A stretch of DNA of 64,000 nucleotides from Scilla litardierei (Eukaryota; Streptophyta; Magnoliopsida; Asparagales; Asparagaceae). Within the stretch, counting starts at the first letter, position 1, and each line of letters starts with the position of its first letter. Positions 1 through 13,056 of this stretch are shown piece by piece. Both the position numbers and the translations under genes were made by a program. Location of the stretch: the NCBI GenBank assembly GCA_030789695.1, contig CM061136.1, forward strand, positions 133,083,584 through 133,147,583. The letters run 5' to 3'. The notes under the pieces are model-generated. The model made no database searches. It had not been told where the DNA came from and saw only the letters and a list, made by a program, of their open reading frames with translations.

Positions 1-850
1 TGTCAATGTTTCAAATTTTGGAGCACACATTTCTTATCAAAATTGGTTGTTATATGTATTGCAAAACTTTGTAGACCATAGTTCAAACATTCATGAGATT
101 GAAATCCATGTATGCTATATGTTATATGTAAGGCAACATCCATGTATCAAAATTGGATGGTATATGTTCTATGTATGTCAAAATCCATTAATCAAAATAC
201 ATGTAACAAAATCCATGTTTTATTAACATGATGTGCTCAAAATTTTAATGGTGTTGCAATGTTTACAATGTTCTGGCAATATATACAGTGACATAATATA
301 CATGATATGCTCAAAATTGCCCAGGTTTTTGAATGATCATATTTATGGAATTATAGTTCTACTTTATGCTAATGGAAATTGTTTTGGAAATTTTGAGAAA
401 CTCCATTGTTCTACTCTATGTTTCTGGAATTATAGTTCTACTCTACATTGATAAACAAATTCAGTGTTGGTAAATGCCAAATGAAATTTAAACTTAAATT
501 GATAAACATATCTTAAATTGAGGGCCGTTAGATGCCACATGAAATTGATAACCTTACATCATCTGAAATTGTTAGATCGCCTCACAAGAATTGATAAACA
601 ATGTAATTTAAGATTAAGTTAAAGAGGCTATGGTGCAAATCTTAGATTGAGTGATGTTACTGTATATCCTTACATCATTTGAAATTGGGTACTGAGGTTA
701 TCACAAAGAAATACGAAATTGCGTATTGAGTAATTTTGCACCACTACCTCGAAAATTATCTACAAAAAAGTTTAAGTTTCAAAAATTTGGCCAAGATAAT
801 TTGGACAAGATAATTTGGACAAGAGATGAGATTTTGAGGGATATCTATTA
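1..850. other. AT-rich intergenic DNA, no gene seen
   Basis: AT-rich sequence with loosely repeated phrases such as CATGTATCAAAATTGG and GATAAACA in several diverged forms. The short open frames here have no recognisable protein character. Probably decayed transposon or spacer DNA. Confidence 0.6.
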
Positions 851-859
851 TAAAAATGA

Positions 860-1005
860 GAGCGGCGCCCAGGTCGAATTTGTTGTTTCACTCCGAATGC
901 GCCCGTGCCTCTAAATATTTTTATGCTAATTTGATGTTTCGCGCCGAAGGCGCCCGTGCCGCTAAATATTTTTACGCTAATTTGTTGTTCCGCACAATTT
1001 TGGCT
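860..1005. repeat. About 51-bp minisatellite (GCGCCCGTGCC unit)
   Basis: Two to three imperfect copies of a roughly 51-bp unit containing GGCGCCCGTGCC, CTAAATATTTTTA and GCTAATTTG. Diverged copies of the same unit recur at about 1399-1520 inside the downstream Helitron, so the repeat belongs to the Helitron family and is not a local satellite. Confidence 0.6.
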
Positions 1006-1090
1006 GTAGAAATAATTTTTTTGGAACAAAGATTTCGCGAAGGAAAATCTTAAATCAACCGTGCCCGCGGGCATGGGTTATATACTATAT
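1006..1090 (+). mobile_element. Helitron-like 3' end, degenerate
   Basis: The palindrome CCGTGCCCGCGGGCATGG lies at 1059-1076 and is followed by GTTATATACTAT. This matches the 3' end of the complete copy at 1605, except that the terminal CTAG is replaced by CTAT. The upstream 50 bp are also shared between the two copies. It is probably the 3' end of an older related Helitron that abuts the next one; I could not place its 5' end. Confidence 0.5.
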
Positions 1091-1091
1091 A

Positions 1092-1349
1092 TCTATATAT
1101 TAAAACACAACTATATTTGAATCCTAGGGCTGACTGGGACAAGCTGATGTCATGCTGATGTATAAAGAGGTTGATAGAAGAATGGCTAGGATTAAATCTT
1201 GGTAAAAGAAGGTTGAGATGAGTGTTTGGAAAAACCACCACTTTTTTCCTTTTGTTTTCAAACCCCTCACAATCACTACATTTGCGCAGAATACCACCTT
1301 TTCCCCCCTTTTGCTAAAAAAACTCTCATTTCACTTTTTACACACACAC

Positions 1350-1384
<35 letters not shown>

Positions 1385-1605
1385 ATGCACTTCCACCCTT
1401 CGCGCCGAAGGCGCCCACGCCTTCGCCGCTAAATTTTTTTGCGATAATTTGTTGTTCCGACTCAAGGGCGCCCTCGCCGAATTTATTGTTCTACGCCGAA
1501 TTTGTTGTTCCACACAAATTTGACAGTGTAAATAATGTTTGGGAACAAAGATTTCGCGGGGAAAATCTTAAATGAACCGTGCCCGCGGGCACGGGTTATG
1601 ACTAG
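1092..1605 (+). mobile_element. Non-autonomous Helitron, 514 bp
   Basis: The segment begins TCTATATATTAAAACACAA just after an A (1091) and ends in CTAG just before a T (1606). That fits Helitron insertion between A and T with 5'-TC and CTRR-3' ends. Eight bases before the CTAG is a perfect 18-bp palindrome, CCGTGCCCGCGGGCACGG (1577-1594), the expected terminal hairpin. It encodes no Rep/helicase, so it would depend on an autonomous partner. A (CA)n tract and diverged copies of the family minisatellite lie inside. Confidence 0.7.
1339..1382. repeat. (CA)n microsatellite
   Basis: Nearly uninterrupted CA dinucleotides with one CCAT interruption, inside the Helitron. Confidence 0.85.
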
Positions 1606-2578
1606 TATATATATATATATAACACAACATTAATACACTTAGGGCATGCCCACTCATACCTGAGTGGAACACAAAGATCCGCACATGGATATACACAATC
1701 AGCATGTACATATACACCACATTTTACAAATACAGACAGCATGTCATATTTATACATCGCCAAGAGCTCAATCAACTATATAGGTACATAATATACACTC
1801 TCATAGGTTACCATATATTAACATATATACGTATGCACCTCTATACTCAGACATGCAATCATGTATGTCTCCTAATATCCATCCAACATTCACAGATGTA
1901 TCATAGCACAAGGTCTACCATATCAATATCAATACACATAGATAACAATACAAAACTATATTCATCCATATACAGGTGTAAGCCTAACGGCTTATAGCCA
2001 TACATGTATTATATACTCATCACATATATCAACACATAACACTAATACTCTTAAGACATATCCACACATACGTGGGTGGTACTCAAGGGTCCACACATGC
2101 ATCTGCACACTCTACATGTGCATACATCACATACAGTATATAGCCACTACACAGTACATCTATACACTATCTGCACCTCAATCAAGTATATAACTCAATT
2201 CTACACATTACTCATAAGTCAACCATGTATTAACACATATAATTCAAATACAATCACATAGCCATATAATCATTCGTACATATACCATAGTCATATGCAT
2301 ATGAGTATATCATCTCAATATGCTCGACAAGCCATATTCAACACTTATAAGGCTACAAATGTATATGTACACATACATATACACATAGATATATACACAC
2401 ATTCTTATTCAATCAACACTCTAATGTCTACCCTCAGGGCTCTATACCTCAAACTTCTGATATCAGGGCTCTATCTTAAGGCATAACTCCTACCCACCTT
2501 AAGACTAAAATACCTCTGGAACACTACACGTATTACCCCTGCACAGCCGCAGTGCAGAGACATGCATGGGCCACCACT
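1606..2578 (-). mobile_element. Internal remnant of LTR element B2
   Basis: AT- and CA-rich non-coding DNA that matches the internal region of element B (33245-33593 joined to 40997-41579) along much of its length. The match includes CAGGTGTAAGC followed by CTTATAGCC, and the run ending GGGCCACCAC next to the LTR. It also holds an internal duplication of about 400 bp (around 1640 and 2045). No protein-coding frame is recognisable. The left part and left LTR are missing where the Helitrons now lie. Confidence 0.6.
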
Positions 2579-5500
2579 TGTAACGTCCTGCTCCCCGGGA
2601 TATCCGATAAGTACGAATTTGTATCAGGTATTTCCGAAGTAGCGAGTGTTACGACGGAAATACAAAATTAAAAACACATGCAGCAGGTCCACTGCGCACT
2701 GCTGGGGTAGTACCTGTAATGTTCAACAAATACAATCATAAACAACACATAAATATCCAGAAAGTACAAACTCAGAGACAACCAAGGAACAAACTTATAT
2801 ATATCCAATATCTATTGTACATCTTTTATACAAGTTACAATTATCACTAATCAACAACCCAAAACAACTCCAAAGAGTACAAATGTCTCTCTAACTCGTC
2901 TCACCACCCAGCCCATGCTCAACTATCGACTATCTGTTTATCCCAACTCCAGCTGTAGCCTCTGATCCATCCAAACAATACTCACACCTGAAATAGTCAA
3001 CAGTGGGGCACGTCAACACGTAACCCAGTAGGAATTCCATATCTCAACTAGTCCTTACATAGATGCGGTACAGTGCATATAACATGGCAAGTGATCATGG
3101 ACGTATGTATAAGCATAAACAAATATATTAACATGAAATGGCATATTGGCATAAAATGGTGAACCACATACCAACATAATGAATCGGATTACGTGGAATG
3201 GTATACAAGCATAGATTGACATGTTAACATACTAACAACTAAAATTTTAACCTAGGTGTTATGCTACAAGTTAACCATAGAAATATAATGAAGCCAACCT
3301 GTTAATATTACACATATGCATTCTAACATCCTGAATGAAACATGGCATACAAAGGGGACATTGGTAGTATATTAGCACGAACAAGATATAACATGACATC
3401 TAGTATGGCCACTAAACTGAACATGGCATAAGAGAGTTATATCAGTAATGTAAGGAACTACAGCTACGCAAGTGTGGAAAAGGTGCACGTACAACAGGCA
3501 AGGTGCATAACAATGGTATGCGACATAAAAGAACCATAGTAAAGAAACACAAGTAAACAATGCATACATTTACCATTGCTACGAGAATGTTGATGGTTAG
3601 CAATTAATTCATTGGTTAGCATTTTGGAACCCGGGTAAATCGTAGGACCCTAAGGAGTCGGACTTCACCCAGTATTGGTGAAAAGTGGTACCGCAACCAG
3701 TGACACGAGCACTGAAGGGGCCTCTCGTAACTCCGTACCCGACTGGCAAGGTAGGAGTGAGACAAATCACGGTTTTCTTGGGACAAACGGAGCAAACCAT
3801 CAGTTATCATCATGGTGCATCACGAGTACACCAGCGGCCTCTCCAACCCACTCAAACTCCCCCTTCCGGTAGTGATACATCGGGTGAGAATTCATATCAT
3901 CTGTCCGCTCCTTAACTCCTTTAATTTACCCATGTTTTCCCCAAACCCCATGTCACCCTCCTTTAAGAGGACTTAGTCATTTTCTTGAAACATAACACTT
4001 TCCATTTCTTTCTTTTCCACATTTCACCAAACATTTGGGACATGCATCGCCTTGTGCATTCCCTTTCTCATTTCCCATAATATATATGAAACATATAACC
4101 ATATTCACATCATCATTTGCATGTGTCAAGAACATAAACCACATCTCACAATATAACAGCAATAATTAAGAACACTAATGGCAAGATTAACCCCAAAAGA
4201 ACTTAAAGCAACATTCAAATCTTTCAGCTTGCTGGAAAAGCAGAACAGTCAGATTAAGAAGCACATTTCTCCATAATTTTGCATCAAACATGCCCATACA
4301 ATACAAATAAAAGTTGTAGATATAGTTGTGATGGATTCACCTATAAATTTTCATGCAGAAATATGAACTGGGTGATTTATGGTGAATTGTTTAGTGAGAC
4401 CTGACGAATCTATTTTTCAAACAGATTCTAAGAGCTGTAAAGATTGGTAGTTAAGACATGTTGCAGTTAGAATCTTAAAAATGTGCACTCAGGAAAAGTT
4501 GTAGAAAAAGTTATTATCTTTTCAACGAGAACAAGATCATCAATTTCTATAGAGTGTGCAGGGACTAATCTACGTTTTGCCAAACTGTATCCAGATTGGA
4601 TGAAATTCTGACATGTTATAAAAATGGAATTTTTACTCCTAATTACTGTACTAAACATATGGCATATTATATATGATTTTGGAGTAGAATTTTAAGGGCT
4701 ACACGAATATATTTTTTCCAGAATTTAATTCTCGATAAAACTCAGGATTTCTCACCTTGTACAACCATACAAACTCAGGATTACTCACCGCGCACAACCA
4801 TACAAACTTAGAATTGCTCACTGCACAAAACCATACAAAACTCAGAATTGCTCACCGCACAAAACCATATTAAACTCAGAATTTCTCACCGCACAAAACC
4901 ATACAAAACTTAAGATATTGAATGGTGCATGAGTTATCTTGGATAAATAAAGATGCAAACTTTTCTTTGAAACTAAACATGCAACTCTAATACTAGTTGA
5001 GATGGAAATCCTACCTTAGGGGTGATGAGAGACAAGGGGGTAGCCCAAATCCCTATGGCTCCTCCTTTTTCGAGCTCTTCTCCTCTCTTCTCTAAATCAT
5101 TCTTCTCCTCCACAAGCTCCTAGAATGAGCAACAACACCAAATGACGGCAGGGTTGCTATGGGGGTGTGCAGAGTGAGGGTGGCGTAGCCCTACGGGTGC
5201 TCAGCCTCCCTAAAGTCTAAGATGGAGCAAGGGGAAAGGGTGATTTCGGCCTGATCTTGGGGAGAGAGTGAGTAAATGAAAACTTCTCTCTAATCACTAG
5301 AGTAGCCATCTCATCTCCCTAAAATCATCTAAGCATGCCACCAAGCCTCAGGTTAGGTAAGGATCAAGGAGATCTTGACACATCAAGGGTGGAACTGTCC
5401 CTTAGGAAAAATTAGGATTTTTTAGAAAAATAACTATACCCACTTAATACACATACAATACTTAATACTCAGCAAGACATTGGTATTCCAACCATATATT

Positions 5501-5656
5501 TTATTAATAAAATCATAAGTCATACAAAATTATTAAAAATAATTTTTAGCTTGACAAAATTTAAATTAAATACATAGGATTCCCCAAAAATTTATACGCA
5601 CATATATACGCTTAAATACATATTAATACACGTATATGAATTTTGGGGTTATTACA
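2579..5656 (-). mobile_element. LTR of non-coding Ty3-like element B2 (3.1 kb)
   Basis: On the minus strand the segment starts TGTAATAACCCC and ends GGACGTTACA, the TG...CA ends of a long chromovirus-type LTR. Two bases beyond the end, minus strand, is TGGTGGCCCATGCA, a candidate primer-binding site also found beside the LTRs of B and B3. Landmarks shared with B and B3 include a CACGTCAACACGTAACCC block near 3010 and an inverted repeat at 3664-3682. It has no coding potential. The partner LTR is not in the window. Confidence 0.6.
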
Positions 5657-6545
5657 GATGGGTTTTCAGGGTCCTTACGGCCATAAAATCGACGTCCGGC
5701 CTAAGTTTGTCGGACGAAGAAAACAAAATAGCAGCAGAAAAACAGATTTAAAAATATTTTAAATCTAACCCTAAAGAGAACAAACCTTAGCCAAGATCTC
5801 TGCTATCCCGGGGTTGGGTCCAACCAACCCCTAAGGATAGATCTATCTAACATTTGCAATTATAAATGCATGAAGATTTTAACTACATACCTTTCACTTC
5901 GTTTTCGCAGAGTACGAAGAGTCGTTTTCAGTAACATTTCTTTGGCCCCTGCGTCGCTTCTCCCAAGCTGAACTGTGTCCCGAGCTGCACCTCGTCCTGA
6001 GCTGAACTGCTTCCCGACCCGCACCGCATCCTGAGCCAAGCAACACCCTTGTCACCGAGCCAACCATGCGCTGAAGAAGATTTCACCTATATTGGATCCT
6101 CTGTCAAGACTTCGGATCCGATCCAAACTCCTTCGTAGCTTTGCTAGAGCCCGATCAGGAGCAAGGAAGAATTTTAGAGATAAATGAAATAATTAATTTA
6201 AGTCTTAATCCGAGCGTGCTCCAAACTTTTGGGAGCTTCTCGGATTTGGAGACTTGGTGCGAGTTTTCAAATAGAGTGTTGGCCCCTATTTATATAGGCG
6301 GCGGACCCCTCCCCTTCTCATCATATCCGATGTGGGACTAAAAGTTTTGGAGGAAAAATTAATTAAATTTTGCCTTTCACAGGGGCTAATCTTTAACGAA
6401 TTTTTCCTCCCTCACCATTGAGCTTCTTAATTGATACAACCTATCAATCGAAGAGCACTGAACGATGAATGCATAGAAACAAACGGCGCTCCATTTCGAA
6501 TTTGTTTTATCCCTCAAATGTAGTCGCAATATGACCATACCAACA
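5657..6545 (-). mobile_element. Probable Ty1/copia LTR fragment
   Basis: Read on the minus strand it begins TGTTGGTATGGTC and carries an AGTCCCACATCGG block and a TATA box (CCTATATAAATAGG, 6284-6297), a familiar plant copia LTR layout. A short purine-rich tract precedes the start. The far end was not identified with certainty. It lies between B2's LTR and the insertion point of element B, so it is part of the oldest layer here. No internal coding region is attached. Confidence 0.4.
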
Positions 6546-6587
6546 CTTTTCGTTCAAGATTTCAGCTGCCCAAAAATAAAAAAATTT

Positions 6588-7930
6588 CACGACCCGCTCC
6601 CAGGGATACGCATGGAGGCAGGGTACGCGATGAGAACTAAAAACGTATCTGCAGGTCCACTGCGCATTGCTCGGAATAGTACATGTAGTATTCAACGAAC
6701 AACCAACCAACAAACACAGAACGACACAAGTTACAAAGAAATACTGAAAGCCAAACACTGAACAATTCATATAGGACAAGCATCTCTCACCCCATTTCAT
6801 CAATTCATATAGTACAAGCATCTCATTGCATCAATTCATATAGTACAAGCATCACATTGCATCAATTCATATAGTACAAGCATCTCTCACCCCCAAACAA
6901 AACTCAAAGTACACATAGCTCTCTTCTCACCCCTCATCACCCAATCTAAGCTCCAACTCCCAATTATAACCCGCCAACCTCAACCTTCAGCTCCACCTGC
7001 CATCCCCAAGAACCACACCTGAAAAGTCAACGGGGGCACGTCACCGCGTGACCCAGTAAGAATGCCAACTCCATCTAGTATGCTATTATGAAAATGCAAC
7101 TATTTTACATGCATTCATAGCAAGGTGCAAATGAAGTATGGAATGAGCTAAAGGGAACACGTGTATAATATAAAGTAATGATTGCATAACATAAACGAAG
7201 GTACAACAGCAAGAGAGGGAGACAACATAAGTAAAATAAAAGCAAGCGACAATAACTACAATAGTATATGTATATAATAAGGTGTATATAACAACGGTAT
7301 ACAACATGGAAGGGCTACATGTAAAGAACGACGCGTAAGCAACATTTAATAATGGTACAAAAGTAATGAAAGTTATCTAAAGTGTTTTGGACCCTAAGTA
7401 GTGGGTAGACCCTCTTGGGACTGGACCTCACCCCCAGTTGGGGTGGAACAGGCAAACTGCCCAAGACAAGCTCTTACTAAAGGAGCCCTGTTTTCTCCTT
7501 ATTTTCCCTTCACATTTTCTCCAATTCTCCTCATTTTCGCCACTCCCCGCCACTTGGGCAAGAACAGGAGGGCCACCAACCACCATAACTATCCATCCCC
7601 TCATGTTTTTCCCACAACTTAGTATCCCCCAATCCCCGTGTCACCCTCCTTTAAGAGGACTTATTCATTTCTTTGCATTTAAGTTAAGTAACTAACAAAC
7701 AATGCTTTTAAATGTGAACTACATTAAACTACGAGACTAGCATGCATTATTAAGATTAACAAAAGAAATAACAATAAGTTACATGTAATAAAACGGAAGG
7801 ACTAGCCTTCAACATGAATCATTGTCAAATTAAAAGATTAGTAAACAACATAAATCAATCCCCCACCAACATGAAACTCCCAACATAAAGCCCCCAACAT
7901 TTCCATTATGCCACCGCATAAATCATTCTC
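6588..7930 (-). mobile_element. Element B left LTR, first part
   Basis: Aligns with 41580-42845 in the other LTR and breaks at TTCTC, the target duplication of element C. It includes an inverted repeat at 7426-7446 and a four-copy 31-bp tandem repeat that the other LTR lacks. No gene is seen. Confidence 0.75.
6767..6892. repeat. 31-bp tandem repeat, four copies
   Basis: Four successive copies of a unit built on ATTCATATAGTACAAGCATC. The corresponding place in B's right LTR (about 41757-41820) has essentially one copy, so the expansion followed insertion. Confidence 0.8.
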
Positions 7931-8116
7931 TGATCACTCCATATTTTACACCTTTTTTCTGCATGTTTGCATATCGTTTTGATCGCTCATATCGCGTTTT
8001 TCACGATTAATCGACAATATTGCGATGCTTTTCACTATTTCTTGTTTTTGTCGTATTTCAGGAAATATGGAGCGATCTGGAGCGAATTTGAGATCAAAGG
8101 ATTTGTACGTGCTTAG
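7931..8116 (+). mobile_element. Element C left LTR, first part
   Basis: First 186 bp of the LTR, matching 29317-29502, ending in CTTAG, the target site used by element D. The LTR resumes at 18607. Confidence 0.9.
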
Positions 8117-9706
8117 TGACGTCCCCCGCGTTTGCGCGCGCGACCGGCGCTATGTGTGTTTGGGGGCGTGAGATTTAAATATTTGTAACCGCAAGCGCAC
8201 GGTGTTGTAGTGTGGCTTGGGGGTCGAACTCAGGGAGGCGTGGTTGTGCTTGTGTCAAGAAGGATCGGATTCACCCCGTGGGCGAGCTAGCCCGAATCGG
8301 ATGATGGGTTGTCACGGAAAAAGGAATGCAAGGGATAAACAATATAAAGGGAAAACCCCGGGACTTCGGTTTCCGTCCTATCGTGAGATTCTTGCCGATA
8401 CGGCCTACGGGTAGGATAGCGATCGGAATTAGGGTCTAATGTTGAGACGTTGCCTCTAAGAGTGGTACCAGCGTCCCATGGGCCCGATATTCCGGTCGGT
8501 GCCCAGGATGATGCGCCGGACTTCCCGGGTTCGGTCAGTGGGCATTCCCATGTCCATTAACACTGACCGACTCCAGGAGCACTAAGCTCGCAACGATAAC
8601 TCCCAACGTCTCGTCCTGCCGCTCCCGCGTGCTAGGATTCGACGTCTACGCTAAGGGCATGAGCTACGGCTAGGGAGTCAACCGCCAAGTTTATTCCCCC
8701 TTGGCCCAACGATCAAAGGTGATCTTTTTCCCACCGATGACAATAAAACACCCCGCGTAACCTGTAGATTCCTAATCCATATCGATTTCCTAGTCCTATG
8801 GATGCATCGGGGAGGACCCACGAAGGGGTTTCCACCAAAATCCCAGATTTGGGAACTACTCACATATATTTACTAAAAAGCAATCTAAACCAAAATCGAC
8901 CGTTAAAAACATAATCAAGCGATTGAAAAGTAGTAAGAGCAATGCTAATAATACTATATTAAAGTTTGGTAAAGATCGGAAAACTTACAAATATCTGAAA
9001 AATTACAGCCGTCAAAAGAGAGAAAAAACAGCAAAAAATAACAACTCTCCTTTCTGGAAAACCTAGGGGTCTTATATATAGACTACGATATCACCCGATC
9101 GGTTGAAAAGTCAACCGATCGGGTGACCTGCTTCGTTTCTTCGGCAGCTCAGCACGGGACTTCACCCAGTCACATGACACGGTCAGTTGAGAGTTGAAGC
9201 TGATCGGTTGGATCTTCGTGCCGTCGGGTGAACCGGTCGGTTGAGCTCTCCGTGTCTTGACTTCGGAGAATCGGCTACAGATGAACCGATCGGGTGAAGG
9301 TCACCCGATCGGTTGGCATTCAACATCAAATTCCAGAGAGTTGGGGCGTTTGAACCGGTCTCTGAACCGACCGGTTGACTTTCCACCAGCTTCAGCTTGT
9401 GTCCGGGTGGTGCACGCGTGCATCACCCGATCGGTTGGAAGTGACCAACAGGTCGGGTGAGGGGCTGAAAGATGCTATCTTCGTCGTTTGACCCCATGGA
9501 TCACGCGTGACTCCTCTCGTTGCTCCGGGGACTCATGATATCATCGTTATATGTCCCCTACGCCAATAAACTCCTGGAAAATACAAAAAACACGGAAAAG
9601 TGAAAGAAAACATGAAAACACGAGAAAACGAATACAAGACGACGGAAAACAACGAAAAAACACAAAAGAAAACGTGCGTGAATATATGAAATATAAACGC
9701 ACGTCA
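8117..9706 (-). mobile_element. Element D 3' LTR
   Basis: 1590-bp copy nearly identical to 17014-18601. On the minus strand it contains the palindrome array (9460-9092), then a TATATAAG-type TATA box (9081-9071), then the transcribed leader. A long inverted repeat (8532-8540 with 8561-8569, arms CGGTCAGTG/CACTGACCG) lies in the leader. Near its minus-strand end is an ACCGTGCGCTTGCGGT block shared with C and E. Confidence 0.9.
9092..9460 (-). promoter_or_regulatory. Palindrome array, D 3' LTR
   Basis: About ten variants of CAACCGATCGGTTG / CACCCGATCGGTTG, some perfect 14-bp palindromes and some half-degenerate. The array lies directly upstream (minus strand) of a TATA box at 9071-9081, so it occupies the U3 enhancer position. 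Confidence 0.75.
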
Positions 9707-9720
9707 AAATCCCCCAAGCT
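9707..9720 (-). other. Polypurine tract, element D
   Basis: Minus strand AGCTTGGGGGATTT immediately precedes the 3' LTR (TGACGTGCG), the expected plus-strand DNA primer position. Confidence 0.85.
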
Positions 9721-11339
9721 GAACCCTTCCTCGTCCTCGAGGAAGACGAATGAGAGTAGGAGCTCGGAGGGAGAAAATAGAGAGGAAGAGGGGAAAGGAG
9801 AAAACAAAAAATTCCTAAATCGTCCGTCAGAGACAGCAAAACCAAAAACACACACCAAGCTAACAACCGCCAAATCACACCACTAAACTGAGGAATACGA
9901 GTCCAGACAAGTGTCGTGGGCCCACGCCGTGAAGCGCGAGTGAGTGTGGTCGTGTGCTAGCAAACGGTGTCACTATATACATTGTACAATAAGCTCCATA
10001 TACCCAAATCTAAGTAATGACCCAAATATCGATTGGGTTTAGAAATAGCGGTGAATATATGGCTCAAGCATGCAAGAGAACAGTATGAGAATAGAAATGC
10101 ATCATGCGTCACGGACTCCACAGCTAGGGGCTCGGAAATCACCACACTATCACCTAGGTAATAGCTAGAAATTCCCTATTCCAAGTGTTTTCGAAAGCGA
10201 TGGGGGTTGAGATGATGTGGAGTAGAACACTCGGTGCAAATTCTCGCCTTCCCTTTATTCTCGGTAAGTAGGGAAATATTCACACTCATATTTTTTTTAG
10301 GTTTTTGGATATATGTATTTTTTTTAGCTTTTTGGCTATACAATTTCCTCTTTTCTTTTCTTTTTGGGTTTGTCTCTTTCTTTTTTTGAATTTTTGGGTC
10401 TTTGGCTATACACATGTGTACTCTCCTAAGTGGGAGAACGGTACACGACGAGGGGATTTGCACCAAGTAAAACAAAAAAGAAATCGGATTCTAGACACTT
10501 GGGCAAGTGAGATATTTCACTAATCAGAGCGTAGGCTAAATGGGTTATCCTGGTCCTAACTGTGGAATCCCGACACATGCGAAATGAAGCATACGATTTA
10601 TATAGTCATGCATACTGAAGCAGATAAGAGAGGCAAATACCGCATATTCAAATCGAAACATAATAATCTAGGGGTCATTCCTGGACAGGTATATGAAATA
10701 AAATCACAAAGTAGAAGCACACCAAACAACTAGGCACGACGCACGACTCACAAAAAGCTAAGTGGACCCACGATGCATGAAATGCAAGAGGACTCGATAT
10801 CATAGGGTTAGTGAATGTGATTATCGATGCCATGCTAGGTGTGTGTGATTTTGTGGCAATTCATCATAGGGTTCATCTCTAGGAGAAAGAGATGAAAAAA
10901 GAAGAAAAGAAAAATAATAAAAAAACACGATGAAAAGGACTCAAAAACGAAAAAGAAAGACTCAAATGACGCACAAAGTGTGACTCCCCCAAGCTGAAGT
11001 TTGCATTGCCCTCAATACAATAAAAGTGAATACGGGAGGGCAAAGGAAAAGGGGGGGAAATACGCACCGGCACAAAAAGATAAGAAAGACAAGAAAAACA
11101 CACAAACGAAACTAAAAATAAAGAAAAATCACACCACATGACAGAAAAACATAAAATAAAAGAAGTAAAAAAGAAAATCACACGACACGACGAATAAACA
11201 AACACACAAAGAAAACAACACACGAAGACACACAGAAAAAATTGACTTCCCCCAAGCTGGACATGACAATGCTAGCAAGATGATATGATCGTGAAAATGC
11301 AGAGATAAGCAAGGGGGGTCAAAAAAAAGGAAATCAAAA
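9721..11339 (-). other. Element D 3' non-coding region
   Basis: Lies between ORF2 and the PPT. It is A-rich on the plus strand, with a TCCTCGAGGA block beside the PPT that C and E also have, and two further PPT-like TCCCCCAAGCT motifs at 10985-10995 and 11248-11258. The small open frames are low complexity and look non-coding. A similar long tail follows ORF2 in C and E. Confidence 0.6.
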
Positions 11340-13056
11340 AGCAGCAGAAGGGGAGTCCTCGCCCTCCTCGAAAGAGGGTGTGGATGGGTGGTCGGGGGAG
11401 GCTGGGGGTGTGCGGAGAAGTGGGGAAAGAGGTGGAGGAATAGGTGCAGTGGGGGTGTGAATGATGGGCGGAGTGTCGGTGGAGGTGGGTGGGGTGGGGG
11501 TGTGGTGTGGGTGGTGGTGGTCTGTGGATGTGAGTGAGAAGGCGGAGGATGGCGGCTACGTTCCTCTCAAGTGCGAGGAAACGTGGGTGAGTGAGGAAGG
11601 AGGATGGTGATGGGTCCGAGGGGACAGAGGACGTGGCAAGAGCACGGAGTCTAGCGATCTCGGCCTCGAGACCAAGACGAGCAAGGTCTGGCGGCGACCA
11701 AAAGAAGTGGACTGACGCGAAGCGGAAGTGGTCCCAGGAAGTGATGTGGAAGTAGTGCCGGCGGCAGTGGTCATGCCGGCACTGGACACAAGGCCTGTAA
11801 TGACCTCAGAAAGATCCTCAGCAGTGATAGGGCCAGGAGCACGGGTGGTGTGACTAGGGCCAGCCCCGATGTCTCCCCGGGATGCAAGGATATCCTGCTC
11901 GCCTAAGCGGGCGGTAGGGGAAGGTGGTCTGCGTGCGTCCGGGGGAAAGAAAGGAAGGCGCAACCCCGCTAGAAACTCGGGGTCGGGCGGAAAAGTCCAA
12001 TCTCCCTCTATAACAATAGTCATGCGAACGGGGTTGGGGAGAATGGTGTAGGGGGCTGGGGGTGGCCGTAGTTGAAATCAAAACGACGATCAGGGCGGGG
12101 CTTAATCATAAGAATATGCTGCAGGACATCAAGATCTAGACGTGAGGGTCCTGCAGCAGTGACAAGATCTCGGGGGATGGGTATATTAAATTGGGGATAA
12201 GAAGCAATGATAGTGATTATTCCCCCACAACAAATCTTGCCCTTGCCGGCCCGACTAATCTCTAGGAGCTTGTAAATAAGCCCGTCACTGGCATGGACGG
12301 GGACAGTGGGGGTCCTAAAGCTAATCCCATCATCGTCTCGAACGAAAGGGAAAGTCATGGCCCATAGAATGAAAAGATCAGGGATGGTCACAGTGCCTGA
12401 CTCATCCCTGGGGAAAAATGCAGAGGATATGATCCGATGGGCCAGACGGAATATAGGATGGATGATTGAGGATGCCTTGGCCTTACCTCGGGAATAGCGA
12501 GGGAGTATGGTGAGGCGGAACCAAAAGTTATTGACGTCGAATTCGGGCGGGTATCCGTAGTGTCGGATAGCGTCGTCCCCAAGGATGGGGAAACCAAATA
12601 TATTATTGATTATGTTCAGGTTGGTGCGGGTGGTTTTGTTACGCACCCGGAAAATGACGGTCGACCCCGACTCACAAACGAGTGAGGAAAGAAATTCTAG
12701 TGTAAGGGACGGGTAAGACACCGCGGTGGTGTTCAGGAAGGCTAACCATCCTAAGTTCGCGAAAAGAGTCTCGACCTCGGTGAATACACCGAGATCAATA
12801 AGTGATTGGGTGTGGGCAAACTTGGTCGATAGATGCCCCCGAGCATCAAGTCTATGGTAGAAGTCTTTGTGCTCTTGGTTCCTAAATTGATACCCATGCG
12901 GGCCCATCATTGGGTCCTCAGGGGGATAACAGGTGGGGAAGGGGCTAGTGATAGTGCACATGGTGTATTGGGAGGAGGACGTGTTTGTTTGCGTCTCTTT
13001 CGAGACGGTTCCTCCTCCCGCAGGATACCCTGCCCCTTGTCTCGTTCCCGGGTCAT
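11340..13056 (-). pseudogene. ORF2 of element D: Athila accessory protein, broken
   Basis: Starts at the ATG at 13056 with a basic, nuclear-signal-like stretch (SRKRRK near residue 20). After a frameshift near 12910 it runs through a globular domain (12905-12020) like the 'putative plant transposon protein' found in Athila-type elements (Pfam Transposase_32, from memory). Typical motifs are NLGWLAFL, KASSIIHP, FRLAHRI and CCGGIITIIA. A second frameshift near 12050 leads into a proline/serine-rich tail. I see no signal peptide or membrane segment, which speaks against an envelope role. Function is unknown; homologues are at 25454, 46721 (minus) and 57816 (minus). It is preceded by its own TATA box and palindrome array. 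Confidence 0.75.
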
